A stretch of 64,000 nt of DNA from the NCBI GenBank assembly GCA_964481255.1, contig CAYZTZ010000005.1, positions 5,122 to 69,121 on the forward strand, read 5' to 3'. Shown here in pieces: positions 16,063 to 25,559 of this stretch (the first letter of the stretch is position 1; every line of letters begins with the position of its first letter). The notes under the pieces are model-generated. The model saw only the letters and a list, made by a program, of their open reading frames with translations. It did not search any database and was not told the origin of the DNA. The stretch comes from UBA6911 sp964481255. GTDB lineage: Bacteria > Acidobacteriota > UBA6911. The position numbers were made by a program, and so were the translations under genes.

Positions 16063-17157
16063 ATGGAAGCCGTGAACCTGGTCGGGGCGTGTCTGGAGGA
16101 GATCGAGGAGGCGGTGCGCCGCCTGGGGGAGCCCGTCTACCGGGCGCGCCAGATTTACGCCGGCATCTACCGGCGGAGGCTCCGCCGCTGGGACGAGTTC
16201 TCCGATCTTGGGAAAGAGTTCCGCCGGAAACTTGCCGGGCGGTTCGTCCTGGAATACCCTCCCGTGCGCAAGGTCTTCGTCTCGCGGGACGGAACGCGCC
16301 GCTATCTGTTCGAGATCGACGGCGGACATAAGATCGAATCGGTTTTCATACCCGAAGAAAGGCGCGACACGGTCTGCGTCTCCACGCAGGTCGGATGCGC
16401 GGTCGGCTGCCTTTTCTGCGCGACCGGCAGGCTGCCCCTGAGGCGCAATCTGTCCGCAGGCGAGATTGTGGGACAGGTTCTGTCCCTGTCGGCGGACAGG
16501 GGGTCGGCCGCCCGGCGCCTGAACATCGTGATGATGGGAATGGGCGAGCCGCTCTACAACTACGACAACGTGATGAGGGCGATACGCCTGATGACGGACT
16601 CCCGCGGCATGTCCGTCTCGCCGCGGCGCGTGACCCTGTCCACTTCGGGCGTTGTCCCCGGCATCCGGAAGCTTTCGATGGAGCCCGTGATCCCCAACCT
16701 TGCCATTTCACTCAACGCCGCAACCGATGAGGTGCGCGACCGGATCATGCCGATCAATAAAAGGTGGAACCTCGAGGCCTTGCTGGACGCCTGCCGCGCC
16801 TTCCCTATGGACCGGAGACGGCGCATCACCTTCGAATATGTTCTGATAGAAGCAATCAACGATACGCCGGAGGACGCCCGGCGGCTGGCCAGCCTTCTGC
16901 GCGGGCTGAAGAAGAAGATCAACCTGATCCCGCTGAACCCGGACCCCTGGATCTCGCTGAAAACGCCGGATCCGGAACGGGTGCTGGAGTTCGAGAAGAT
17001 CCTCGCGTCGCAACACATTACCGTCAGCATCCGCCGTCCGCGCGGCGACGACATCTCGGCTGCGTGCGGGACACTGGCGGGCCGGGAGGCGGCTCAAGGC
17101 GAAAGCCTGCCGATGACGGCCATCATCCGTCCCGAGCGCTCCCCCTCCGCGCGATAG
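16063..17157 (+). CDS. rlmN: dual-specificity 23S rRNA/tRNA C2-adenosine methyltransferase
   Basis: Radical-SAM enzyme that methylates C2 of A2503 in 23S rRNA and A37 of some tRNAs. The 364-residue product has the cluster motif C112-x3-C116-x2-C119 (GCAVGCLFCATG), MGMGEPLYNYDNV, TLSTSGVVPGI, LAISLNA, and a late ACG cysteine in ISAACGTLAG that can carry the methyl intermediate. Start ATG at 16063 gives the standard N-terminus. The C-terminal tail is longer than usual and its last 64 bases overlap the end of pgeF on the other strand. Confidence 0.95.
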   Translation: MEAVNLVGACLEEIEEAVRRLGEPVYRARQIYAGIYRRRLRRWDEFSDLGKEFRRKLAGRFVLEYPPVRKVFVSRDGTRRYLFEIDGGHKIESVFIPEERRDTVCVSTQVGCAVGCLFCATGRLPLRRNLSAGEIVGQVLSLSADRGSAARRLNIVMMGMGEPLYNYDNVMRAIRLMTDSRGMSVSPRRVTLSTSGVVPGIRKLSMEPVIPNLAISLNAATDEVRDRIMPINKRWNLEALLDACRAFPMDRRRRITFEYVLIEAINDTPEDARRLASLLRGLKKKINLIPLNPDPWISLKTPDPERVLEFEKILASQHITVSIRRPRGDDISAACGTLAGREAAQGESLPMTAIIRPERSPSAR

Positions 17158-17903
17158 GAAAAGAACTCCTGCGGATTGCACCGCGTGCACAGGCCCAGAT
17201 CGTGCCGGTGCTGCGGGGCGACGCCGGAATCGTCCAGATCCCTCTCGAGCGCTCCGCCGAGGTCCAGCAGGTATTTCCCGGGGGCCGCCGCGGGACGGCT
17301 CAGGCGGCATCCCGGGAACTCTTTCTCGAAGAGTTCGGCCACTTCGGGCCCGACCTCGCAGCAACAGGCCCTTATTCCCGGACCCACGGCGACGAGCAGA
17401 TTCGACGGATCCGCGCCGAAAGTTCTCTGCATTTCCCGCACGGCCTCGCGGAGAACCCGGGCCAGAGTCCCCCTCCAGCCGGCGTGAACCGCCGCTATCG
17501 CCCTGGTCGCCGGATCCGCGATCAGGACCGGCAGACAATCGGCGACCTGCACCGCCAGGGCTATGCCGGGCAGACGGCAGATCAGGGCGTCGCCTTCCGG
17601 CGGGTTCCATTCCGCGGGCCTATCCTTTATGATATGGACACGATTGGAATGAACCTGACGCAAGACGGCAAGATGCGCCTCCATGAGACGGAGCGCGCGC
17701 AGGAAGCGGCGCCGGTTCGCATCGACCCGTTCCGGCGGGTCCCAGGACACATAGCCGAGGTTCAGGGAACTCCCGGCGGCGTCGGGCGTTCCGCCCCGGC
17801 GGGTCGAGAAGCCATGACAAAGGTTCGGCAGCTCTTCCAGCGCCCGGCAGCTGTAATACGCCGTCTCTCCTGCTTGGCGAAGAACGAACGCACCGTTTCG
17901 CAT
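17094..17903 (-). CDS. pgeF: PgeF/YfiH-type multicopper-oxidase-like domain protein
   Basis: A 269-residue protein of the DUF152 'laccase domain' family, linked to peptidoglycan fidelity (PgeF) and also reported to have purine nucleoside phosphorylase activity in some members. It shows FSTRRGG, RQVHSNRVHII, VQVADCLPVLIAD, the catalytic-site AAVHAGWRGT and the late cysteine/histidine group CTRCNPQEFFSYRAEG. The 3' end overlaps rlmN tail-to-tail by 64 bp. It is divergent from acpS (56 bp). Confidence 0.92.
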   Translation of the reverse strand: MRNGAFVLRQAGETAYYSCRALEELPNLCHGFSTRRGGTPDAAGSSLNLGYVSWDPPERVDANRRRFLRALRLMEAHLAVLRQVHSNRVHIIKDRPAEWNPPEGDALICRLPGIALAVQVADCLPVLIADPATRAIAAVHAGWRGTLARVLREAVREMQRTFGADPSNLLVAVGPGIRACCCEVGPEVAELFEKEFPGCRLSRPAAAPGKYLLDLGGALERDLDDSGVAPQHRHDLGLCTRCNPQEFFSYRAEGERSGRMMAVIGRLSP

Positions 17904-17959
17904 AAATGGAATATTGAAAAGTCGCGCCGCCTTCTGTCAACCTGCTTTCGGAGCCTCCA

Positions 17960-18337
17960 ATGATCATCGGCACGGGCATTGATGTGGTGGATATCGCGCG
18001 GTTCCGCAGCGTCATGGACAGGCTGAAGGACCGTTTCGTCTTGAAGGTTTTCGCGCCCGCGGAAAGAGACTTCTGCCTCGGCCACCGGGACCCGGTTCCG
18101 CATTTCGCGGCGCGTTTCGCGGCGAAAGAGGCCCTGTTCAAGGCTCTCGGCACCGGCTGGACCCAGGGGGTGACCTGGCTGGACGCGGAAGTTCGCAGGG
18201 AAAGGGCCGGGGCTCCGGTTCTTTTGCTGCACGGGGAGGCGGAAAGACTCAGCCTGGGCAAGGGAACCACCCGGGTGCACCTCAGCCTTTCGCACACCAG
18301 CCAGTGGGCCGTCGCAACGGTAATTCTGGAGAAGTAG
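17960..18337 (+). CDS. acpS: holo-[acyl-carrier-protein] synthase
   Basis: Transfers 4'-phosphopantetheine from CoA to acyl carrier protein. The 125-residue product has IGTGIDVVDIARF with the Mg-binding Asp8, RFAAKEALFKALG with the catalytic Glu-Lys pair, and the C-terminal LSLSHTSQWAVATVI. Length and motif order are exactly those of AcpS. Confidence 0.96.
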   Translation: MIIGTGIDVVDIARFRSVMDRLKDRFVLKVFAPAERDFCLGHRDPVPHFAARFAAKEALFKALGTGWTQGVTWLDAEVRRERAGAPVLLLHGEAERLSLGKGTTRVHLSLSHTSQWAVATVILEK

Positions 18338-18664
18338 TCTTGGCCGGGGACGCCGTCTTTTGCGGGAGCCTGCCCTCCCGCTCCTCGCCGCCGCCCTTGC
18401 CCGGGGAGGCCGGGACCTCCGCACGGAACATGGCGGCGCCGGATCCGCGGGCCGGCGGAAGCGGCGACGCCCCCGCGAGTGTTTGGATTGAAACTTGCTG
18501 ATTTTCGGATAAGCTATCCACTCAGGGAGTCCGGGGGCTAGATCCGCCGAAGCCCGAAAGATCCCTCGGCCCGATAGATTCGCACGGGGAGCTTCCGGGA
18601 TCGAAGAGGGCGCGGTTCTCCCGAGGGCGGTCTTTCGCGGGCTTTGGATCATTCGAGAGTCCTT
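18338..18664. other. intergenic region upstream of the HEAT-repeat gene
   Basis: No gene is seen. A possible weak promoter is TTGAAA (18488-18493), 16 bases, TAAGCT (18510-18515), pointing to the HEAT-repeat gene about 150 bp downstream. Confidence 0.35.
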
Positions 18665-19717
18665 ATGGCAAAACCTCACAGGAAATCCGTGCTTGCAGGG
18701 GCGGCCGTCGCTCTGTTTCTCTTCATGGGATGGGCGGACGCGAAAACGCGCATGGCGGAGTTTACGGCTTTTTCCCTGTCCATAGCGGAGGACCAGGGCG
18801 CCGGTGAATTCGAGAGTTTGCTCCAGGCGCTTCAGGGAAGCGACTCCTATGAGAGACATCGCGCCGCGATCGGCCTCGGGAGATCCGGAAACCCCAGGGC
18901 CGTGGATCCGCTCATCCGAGCTCTCGCCGACCAGGATCCTTTCGTTCGCAGTTTCGCGGCGACGGCCCTGGGGAATCTCGGAGACCGCAGGGCGGTGCCG
19001 TCTCTTATAAAGGCGCTGGCCGACCGGGAGATGATCGTGCGGCGCGCCGCCGTCGCGGCGCTGGGCGGCCTTAAAGATAAGGACGCCGTCGAGCCGCTGA
19101 TTCAGAAACTGGACGATGAAAGCCCCCTGGTGCAGCGCGCCGCGGCGGAGGCTCTGGGCGACCTTGGAGACCCGAGGGCGGTGCCTGCTCTTCTGAAGGC
19201 CTTGAAGAGCGGCGATATTTACATCAGGAACGGCGCTTCGCTCGCGCTTGCCAGAATCGGCGAAGCGGGAATCCCCAAGCTCGTGGAAGCGCTCGCAGAC
19301 TGGACGGCGGGCCCCGGAGCCGCGGATGCTTTGAAAAGCCTGAAATGGCAGCCTGCCTCCCAGGAAGAGAGAGTCCGGTTCGATGTCGCCGGGAGAGACA
19401 TCCGGGCCCTGCTGCAGACTTGGGACGCTGCCCGGAAAGTGCTGCTGTCCGACGCCGAGAGCGGCGAGGAACGGCGGGCCGAAAATGCCGTTTATGCCCT
19501 TATCGGAATCGGGCAGGAGGAAACCCTGGACGCGCTGGAAAGGATCCTGCAGGCAAAAGGCTCCGTGAAAATCGCGGCGGCGTTTCTTCAATCCGGCAAC
19601 GAACGCCTGTCGAAAGCCGCGGAGGCCTGGGCGAAGGAACAGGGAAAGGAAATCAAGCCCGAAAGCAACCCCGAACGGGTCCTCTGGGCGGGCTGGAAAA
19701 CTTCCGCGGGATCTTAG
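18665..19717 (+). CDS. exported HEAT-repeat protein
   Basis: A 350-residue protein with an N-terminal signal peptide (basic PHRKS, then a hydrophobic stretch ending ..WADA). At least five HEAT/PBS-lyase-type repeats follow, spaced about 31 residues (RHRAAIGLGRSGNPRAV, VRSFAATALGNLGDRRAV, VRRAAVAALGGLKDKDAV, VQRAAAEALGDLGDPRAV, IRNGASLALARIGEAGI). The C-terminal part, after about residue 210, is helical and more diverged. Such proteins are usually binding scaffolds. No phycobilin genes are near, so lyase activity is not suggested. I choose the ATG at 18665 over an in-frame TTG seven codons earlier because it gives a cleaner signal peptide. Confidence 0.8.
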   Translation: MAKPHRKSVLAGAAVALFLFMGWADAKTRMAEFTAFSLSIAEDQGAGEFESLLQALQGSDSYERHRAAIGLGRSGNPRAVDPLIRALADQDPFVRSFAATALGNLGDRRAVPSLIKALADREMIVRRAAVAALGGLKDKDAVEPLIQKLDDESPLVQRAAAEALGDLGDPRAVPALLKALKSGDIYIRNGASLALARIGEAGIPKLVEALADWTAGPGAADALKSLKWQPASQEERVRFDVAGRDIRALLQTWDAARKVLLSDAESGEERRAENAVYALIGIGQEETLDALERILQAKGSVKIAAAFLQSGNERLSKAAEAWAKEQGKEIKPESNPERVLWAGWKTSAGS

Positions 19718-19747
19718 GGAGGGCCGCGAAAGCCCCTGCGATGCCGT

Positions 19748-21082
19748 TTAATCCCCTGCCTTCGGCGGCGTCGGTTTTTCACCCCCTGCGGACCGGATCA
19801 CCAGATCAAAAGGTTTGCTGGCCTCGCCGAAATAGACGCTGACGTGCGGGAAAGGGATCTCGATTCCCCGGCTGTCGAAGGTGTTTTTGATGCGGCGGCG
19901 CAGCTCGCGCCCCACCATCCATTGCTTTTGAGGCGCCGTCTTGATACGGATCTTGATGGTCACCCGGGAATCGCCGAAGTCGTCGATTCCCATAATCTCC
20001 AGAGGCGCCAGAATATGCGGGCTGAAATCCGCATCCCCGGCAAGCTCCTCTCCAATGGACCGCAACACTTCCATGACCCCGTCTACGTTCTCCTTATATG
20101 CGACCGCGACATTGATGAGGGCATAGGAGAAATCCTTTGTCAAATTGGATACCTGTTTGATTTCACCGTTGGGGAAAATGTGAACCACGCCTTCCAGGTC
20201 GCGCAAGACCGTCGTCCGCAGCTTGATGGCTTCCACAAGCCCTCCGACTCCATTGATTCTTACGACGTCGCCCACCCGGAGCTGGTCTTCCAGGATCAGG
20301 AAGAATCCGCTGATGACGTCGCGCACGAGGTTTTGGGCCCCAAATCCGACGGCCAGTCCGGCGATGCCGGCGCCGGTTATGATCGGCATGATATTCATGC
20401 CGAATTCGCTGAGGATCATCATGACGGCGACGCCGATTATCAGAACAAATCCAACGCTGTTGATGATCTTCCCCAGAGTCTTCGCCCGCTTCTCGGCTTC
20501 GGACAGGCTTGTCTGATCCTCGTCCTCGACAAGGTGCTCCATGTGAGCGACCGCCAGTTTGAGGATTTTCAGCAGCACCAGCGCGCCCACCACAATGCCG
20601 ACGATGCGGACAATCCGTATCCCTTCGCCTGTCAGGTCGATGTGGAGGACCTTCAGAATCAGAGCCGCCGCAAACAGCGCCAAAAAGACGTTGGAGAGCG
20701 TCCGCAGCGGCGATAGAAATCGCTGAAGGTTCTCCCGGCGGGTTTGAAGGATTCCGAGAATGGACGATATCAGCTTCGCCGAATAGAGGGTCGTCAGAAG
20801 GACGGCGGCGGCAATAATGCCCTTCCGGATACCCCGGACAGCGCCGGCAGGAACGGGCAGCAGGGAGCTGAGGAAATACAAAACGGCCGCCAGAAGCAGC
20901 GGTGTCACCAGGCTTTCCAGATAGCCGATGAACCGATCGTCAATCCGGCTTTCGGTGCGCTTCGCCCATTTCCGCAGGTAAAAGTGGATCACAATCTTGA
21001 CCATTCCGCCTGCGGTCAGCGCGACAACGGGATAGACCACATACCGGGCCTCAAATCCGAACAGTTCCGTGAGTCTTTCCAT
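19748..21082 (-). CDS. MscS-family mechanosensitive channel
   Basis: A 444-residue inner-membrane protein that would open under membrane tension and release small solutes. Four or five hydrophobic helices precede the conserved pore helix region GAGIAGLAVGFGAQNLVRDVI (about 240-260). The MscS beta domain follows (LEDQLRVGDVVRINGVGG, FPNGEIKQVSNLT), then the C-terminal alpha/beta domain with GIEIPFPHVSV. The helix count is intermediate between MscS and YnaI-type channels. It is next to solute-synthesis glycosyltransferase genes (divergent, 214 bp), consistent with osmotic control. Confidence 0.93.
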   Translation of the reverse strand: MERLTELFGFEARYVVYPVVALTAGGMVKIVIHFYLRKWAKRTESRIDDRFIGYLESLVTPLLLAAVLYFLSSLLPVPAGAVRGIRKGIIAAAVLLTTLYSAKLISSILGILQTRRENLQRFLSPLRTLSNVFLALFAAALILKVLHIDLTGEGIRIVRIVGIVVGALVLLKILKLAVAHMEHLVEDEDQTSLSEAEKRAKTLGKIINSVGFVLIIGVAVMMILSEFGMNIMPIITGAGIAGLAVGFGAQNLVRDVISGFFLILEDQLRVGDVVRINGVGGLVEAIKLRTTVLRDLEGVVHIFPNGEIKQVSNLTKDFSYALINVAVAYKENVDGVMEVLRSIGEELAGDADFSPHILAPLEIMGIDDFGDSRVTIKIRIKTAPQKQWMVGRELRRRIKNTFDSRGIEIPFPHVSVYFGEASKPFDLVIRSAGGEKPTPPKAGD

Positions 21083-21296
21083 CCTTTCTCCTTTATCCGG
21101 AAAAGAGAGTATGACGTTGCTGCAATCCTGGCAACAGGTTTAATCTCGCAGGACCTCCTCAGGACGGCGTCCTGCACCCAAGCCCAGGCCCGGCGAATGC
21201 TCCCACCGTCTACAGTCTTTTTCCCCGCAGAATCCCCCTCTCCGGGGATGCCTATAGCCGGCTGCTTTCTGCTAATAAGGGCCGAGGAGGTGCGCC

Positions 21297-22526
21297 ATGT
21301 CCGATTTTTATCAGACGGGAATGGTCGCCACGCTGCATCGCTTGAAACAGGACGGCACCGCCAGGCTGGAGGAAGGGCTGAACGAAATATCGAGACGCAC
21401 GGGAATAGCCCTCGTTCTGCCGGCGCTTTACCGGGAGTTCGAAACGCCTGCCATGGCGCGCATCGTGGAGGAACTGGCCCATGTCCGTTACATCCGCCGC
21501 ATCGTGCTGGCCCTGGGGGGCGCCGACGAGGCGGAATACCGCAAGGCCAAGTCCTTTTTCAAGGGCCTGCGCTGCCCCCTCGCCATCGTCTGGATGAACA
21601 GCGAGCCGATACAGGCTTTGCTGAAGCTTCTGGAGGACACCGGGATCCCGGCGGGCACCGACGGCAAGGGGCGCAGCTGCTGGATGGCCTACGGATATAT
21701 CCTTGCTCAGGGCGATTGCGACATCGTGGCCCTGCACGATTGCGATATCGTGAATTACGACCGGCGATTGCTCGCCCGGCTCGTCTACCCGGTGGCGCAC
21801 CCCAACCTCGGCTTCGAGTTCTGCAAGGGATACTACGCGCGCGTCACGGACCGGATGCACGGACGCGTCACGCGCCTTTTCATGACTCCGTTGATCCGCG
21901 CAATGGAGAACATGGCGCCCTCCGCCCATTTCCTCCGGTTCGTGGACAGCTTCCGCTACCCGCTGGCGGGGGAATTCGCCATGCAGGTCAACCTGGCGCG
22001 TATCAACCGCATCCCGTGGGACTGGGGTCTGGAGGTCGGGGTCCTCGCCGAAGTGTACCGGAACTGCTCCCTGTCGCGCATCTGCCAGGTGGACCTGGCG
22101 GATAACTATGAGCACAAGCACCAGGAGCTGTCCCACGAGGACCCCTCGCGGGGACTGAGGCGCATGGCGTGCGATGTCGCCAAATCGCTCATGCGCACGC
22201 TCGCCGCGGAGGGAGTCATTTTCACGCAGGACCACTTCCGGAGCCTTGAAGTGCGCTACGTGCGCATGGCGGAAGACACCATCGACCGCTACTGCGCGGA
22301 CGCGATGCTCAACGGCCTGGAATTCGACCGACACGCCGAGGAGCTCGCCGTCGCCACCTTCGCCCAGAGCCTCCACCAGGCGGCCCAGGAGTTCATCGAG
22401 AACCCTCTGGGCCTTCCGCTCATGCCCAGCTGGAACCGCGTCCTGGCGGCCGTTCCCGATTTCTTCAACCTCCTGTTCAACGCGGTGGAACCGGCCGCCG
22501 AACCGATCCCCAGGTTCGCCTTCTAA
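21297..22526 (+). CDS. glucosyl-3-phosphoglycerate-synthase-like glycosyltransferase
   Basis: A 409-residue GT-A fold glycosyltransferase. A metal-binding D-x-D is visible as LHDCDIVNYD. The N-terminal YQTGMVATLHRL, the central GKGRSCWMAYGYILAQ and EFCKGYYARVTDRMHGRVTRL resemble GpgS-type enzymes (family GT81), which join NDP-glucose to 3-phosphoglycerate as the first step to glucosylglycerate. Assignment is by pattern and context: a second glycosyltransferase follows 10 bp later and an MpgP-like phosphatase is in the cluster. The exact sugar donor is not provable here. Confidence 0.75.
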   Translation: MSDFYQTGMVATLHRLKQDGTARLEEGLNEISRRTGIALVLPALYREFETPAMARIVEELAHVRYIRRIVLALGGADEAEYRKAKSFFKGLRCPLAIVWMNSEPIQALLKLLEDTGIPAGTDGKGRSCWMAYGYILAQGDCDIVALHDCDIVNYDRRLLARLVYPVAHPNLGFEFCKGYYARVTDRMHGRVTRLFMTPLIRAMENMAPSAHFLRFVDSFRYPLAGEFAMQVNLARINRIPWDWGLEVGVLAEVYRNCSLSRICQVDLADNYEHKHQELSHEDPSRGLRRMACDVAKSLMRTLAAEGVIFTQDHFRSLEVRYVRMAEDTIDRYCADAMLNGLEFDRHAEELAVATFAQSLHQAAQEFIENPLGLPLMPSWNRVLAAVPDFFNLLFNAVEPAAEPIPRFAF

Positions 22527-22536
22527 GGGTCCGTAT

Positions 22537-23883
22537 ATGAGCGAGGGCTTGTTTTCGCGCGAGGCCGAGAAAGCAACCGAGAAAATCGGCGCCGCCGACA
22601 TCGTGGTCGGCGTCCCGAGTTACAACAACGGCCGAACCATCGGCCATGTGATCGCGGCGGCGCAGGCCGGCCTGGAAAAATATTTTCCGCAGTTCCGGAG
22701 CTTGATCCTCAACTCCGACGGCGGATCCAGCGACAACACGCGGGAAGCCGTCCTGCAGACCGGACTGGACAAGACGCGTCTTCTGCTTTTGACCACGCCC
22801 ATGTACCCCGTGCACAGGCTCTCCTTCCCCTACCACGGAGTCCCGGGCAAGGGGAGCGCGTTCCGGCTGATCTTTCAGATCGCTCAAAGGCTCGGCGCGC
22901 GGGCCTGCGCGGTCGTGGACTCGGATCTGAGGTCGATCACGCCGGAGTGGATCGACCTGCTGCTGAGGCCCGTCCTCCACGCCGATTTCGATTTTGTGGG
23001 GCCCTATTACCACCGGCACAAATACGACGGGACCATTACCAACAGCATCGTGTACCCGCTGACGCGCTCTCTTTACGGACTGCGCCTGCGCCAGCCGATC
23101 GGGGGCGATTTCGGAATCTCCCGTCGGATACTGGAGCGTTATCTCGCCAGAAAGGACTGGGAAACGGACACGGCCCGATTCGGCATCGACATCTGGATGT
23201 CGACCATCGCGATGGCGGAGGGCTATCGGGTCTGTCAGAGCTTCCTCGGAGCCAAGCTGCACGACGCCAAGGATCCCGGCCTTCATCTGAGCGACATGCT
23301 GTATCAGGTCGTGGGCAGCGTGTTCCGGCTCATGCAGGAATACGAGCCGGTATGGAGCGCCGTCACGGGCAGCCGTGAGGTGGATTTGTTCGGTTTCCGA
23401 TACGGAGTCGGCCTGGATCCTATCGAAGTCAACACAGAGCGCATGGTCGCGACGTTCCGGCGCGGCTGCGAGGAGCTGGGCGAAGTCTGGTCCGCGGCCC
23501 TCTCCCCGGAGACCTACGCGGCCGTCCTCAACATCGGATGCCGGAGCTCCGGCGCCGGCGGAACATTCAACATGGACGACGACCTGTGGTCCCGGGCGGT
23601 GCTCGATTTCGCCGTCGCCTATAAACGGCAGCCGGTGGAACGCGGCCATCTTCTGCGCGCTCTCACGCCCCTGTACCTGGCCCGCGTCGCGTCCTTCGTC
23701 CATCAGACGCGGGCCCTCGGCTCCGACGAAGTCGAGGAAAAAATCGAGCGTCTATGCTTGTCTTTCGAGCGGAAAAAACCGGATCTGATCCGGCGCTGGC
23801 GCAAAGAGCCGGATGCCGCGTCGCGGCCGCAGGCCGTCAGGCCTGATCGAGCAGCGGATCCGAAGCGGAGCATGGAGGTTTAA
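22537..23883 (+). CDS. GT2-like glycosyltransferase of the solute cluster
   Basis: A 448-residue GT-A glycosyltransferase. VVGVPSYNNGRTIGHV opens the Rossmann-like domain, and LNSDGGSSDNT and VVDSDLRSI supply the nucleotide-sugar and D-x-D sites. GVPGKGSAFRLIF and IGGDFGISR are acceptor-loop motifs. The C-terminal 200 residues are helical. The ATG at 22537 starts 10 bp after the previous gene; the longer frame overlaps that gene and is rejected. It probably adds a second sugar, or makes the glycosyl-phosphoglycerate, in a glycosylglycerate pathway. The exact product is unknown. Confidence 0.7.
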   Translation: MSEGLFSREAEKATEKIGAADIVVGVPSYNNGRTIGHVIAAAQAGLEKYFPQFRSLILNSDGGSSDNTREAVLQTGLDKTRLLLLTTPMYPVHRLSFPYHGVPGKGSAFRLIFQIAQRLGARACAVVDSDLRSITPEWIDLLLRPVLHADFDFVGPYYHRHKYDGTITNSIVYPLTRSLYGLRLRQPIGGDFGISRRILERYLARKDWETDTARFGIDIWMSTIAMAEGYRVCQSFLGAKLHDAKDPGLHLSDMLYQVVGSVFRLMQEYEPVWSAVTGSREVDLFGFRYGVGLDPIEVNTERMVATFRRGCEELGEVWSAALSPETYAAVLNIGCRSSGAGGTFNMDDDLWSRAVLDFAVAYKRQPVERGHLLRALTPLYLARVASFVHQTRALGSDEVEEKIERLCLSFERKKPDLIRRWRKEPDAASRPQAVRPDRAADPKRSMEV

Positions 23884-23887
23884 GCTT

Positions 23888-24595
23888 ATGCTGGGTTTCC
23901 TGGAACAGATTTTAAAACAGGCGGTCGAGCGGGTTTCATCCGAGATCATGGCCTACGCGCCCGGTCTGCTGGCCGCTCTATTCATACTCCTGGTCGCCTA
24001 TTTGATCGCCCGGTTGGCGCGCTGGTGCATCGTCAAGATATTCAAGGGAGTAACCCTCGACCGCTTTTTGCGGCTGACGGGGATCACGTCGATGATCGAT
24101 CAGGCGGGCCGCCTGCAGACGACCACCATCGTGGCAAAATCGGTCTACTGGATTATCCTCATCGTGGGGATTCTTCTGGCGCTCGATTCCTTCAACTCCG
24201 ACCTTTCCTCGCGCTTGACCGAAACCCTCGTTCTTCTGTTCCCCAAGCTGCTGGTCGCGGCGGCCATCATCGTCGTCGGGGCCTGGGTCGGCAAATACCT
24301 CGGACGGACCATCCTGATCTGGGCGGTCAATGAAGGGATGCCGTGGCCGCGAAAGCTCGCCGCATTCGTCCGGGCTTTGTTCACTTTCGGGGGAGTGGTG
24401 GCGGCCGCGGATCACCTTAATTTCGCGAAAGATGTCTTCCTGGCGGCCTTTATTCTGGTCGGGGGAGGAATCGTGCTCACGGCCAGTCTCGCTCTGGGTC
24501 TGAGCGCAAGGGAATCCGTCCGCCGCTACCTGCAGGAGGGGAAAGGACGCGCCCAAGAGGATGCCGACGACAAGCCCCTATGGAAGCACCTGTAA
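23888..24595 (+). CDS. small MscS-like/TM-helix-repeat membrane protein
   Basis: A 235-residue integral membrane protein. Helices are at about 20-45 (APGLLAALFILLVAYLIARL), 80-100, 115-140 (LVAAAIIVVGAWVGKYLGRTI), 155-170 and 185-210. The paired 'helix plus GK-YLGR' segments resemble the conserved TM-helix repeat found at the N-terminus of some MscS-type proteins. There is no MscS beta domain, so it may be a channel fragment or a partner subunit. It starts four bases after the GT2 stop and is certainly in the same transcript. Confidence 0.7.
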   Translation: MLGFLEQILKQAVERVSSEIMAYAPGLLAALFILLVAYLIARLARWCIVKIFKGVTLDRFLRLTGITSMIDQAGRLQTTTIVAKSVYWIILIVGILLALDSFNSDLSSRLTETLVLLFPKLLVAAAIIVVGAWVGKYLGRTILIWAVNEGMPWPRKLAAFVRALFTFGGVVAAADHLNFAKDVFLAAFILVGGGIVLTASLALGLSARESVRRYLQEGKGRAQEDADDKPLWKHL

Positions 24596-24605
24596 ACCCG
24601 GGCCC

Positions 24606-25469
24606 CTATCGGCCGCCGGCGTGGAATTCGAACCGCGGGGGCGCCGCCGAATCGCCGTACCGCCGCTCATCCCGAAGACGCCGGAGGACGGTATCCAGGA
24701 CGGCTGCGTTCCAGGCTTCGGGGCCTCCGCCCGAGCACAGGCGCCCGCGCGGGACGGCGGACGCGAGCTGCCCGCTGACGCGGGACTCGAGAAGGAGAGC
24801 CTCGTCCACCAGTCGCAAAAAGCCCGCGTCGTTGAGCCCGTCGCCGAGCCCGACCGTGGTGATACGGCCGAAAGCCCTGCGGTAATAGTGAATCAGAAGG
24901 TTGACGCAGTGCGCCTTGTCGTTGGCTCCCAGGACGTGATAGAAGCGCCCGCCGCGCGTCCAGCGTTTCTTTTGCCTCTCGATCGCCGAAAGGAGACTCG
25001 GCGCGTCTCCGTCCAGAATCTCGAAAGGCTCGTCGTATTCGCGTTGCTTCGCAAGACGGGCGATTTCAGGAGGCATATTGCAGCACAGTGCGACTTCCTC
25101 GGCGCTCATCTGATGAAAACCCTTCACGGCGCACCGGCTTTCATCCGCCGCCAGGCGCAGGCTTTCAACAAGTTCCGGATACCTGCTGCCGAATTCGATC
25201 ACCGCGTATCCGCCCCGGCGCACGGGGGTCTGGATCTCGACGGGAAAATAACCTTCAGGGATATAGAGAGCCCCTCCGTTTTCAACAATAAAGGGATCGC
25301 GGTTGCCGAGACGGCGGCGGACCGCCTCCACCTCGGAGCGGGTCTTGCTGGTGCACAGCACCAGCGGCACGCCCAGCTCCTCGAGGAGCACCAATGCAGG
25401 GACGGCGGCCTTGCAGGAGTAGTCGCCGTCCAGGAGCGTTCCATCAAGATCTGTGATAAAGACCAGCAT
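24606..25469 (-). CDS. mannosyl-3-phosphoglycerate-phosphatase-like HAD hydrolase
   Basis: A 287-residue Cof-type HAD phosphatase. Motif I is ITDLDGTLLD (Asp6/Asp8), motif II is the Thr/Ser of LVLCTSKTRSE, motif III is the Lys in the ANDKAHCV region, and motif IV is GLGDGLNDAGFL. IVENGGALYIPEGYF is characteristic of the MPGP group, which dephosphorylates mannosyl- or glucosyl-3-phosphoglycerate. It lies convergent to the glycosyltransferase operon (10 bp), which supports a role in finishing a glycosylglycerate compatible solute. The divergent histidine kinase starts 90 bp away. Confidence 0.82.
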   Translation of the reverse strand: MLVFITDLDGTLLDGDYSCKAAVPALVLLEELGVPLVLCTSKTRSEVEAVRRRLGNRDPFIVENGGALYIPEGYFPVEIQTPVRRGGYAVIEFGSRYPELVESLRLAADESRCAVKGFHQMSAEEVALCCNMPPEIARLAKQREYDEPFEILDGDAPSLLSAIERQKKRWTRGGRFYHVLGANDKAHCVNLLIHYYRRAFGRITTVGLGDGLNDAGFLRLVDEALLLESRVSGQLASAVPRGRLCSGGGPEAWNAAVLDTVLRRLRDERRYGDSAAPPRFEFHAGGR

Positions 25470-25559
25470 ACGCTTATAATTAAACCAGGCAGCCGTCGAA
25501 TGGTATCCCCTGGATAAGGGAATTTCCGTCAGAAAAGCCTTGAGCCGGGGCGGGACAGC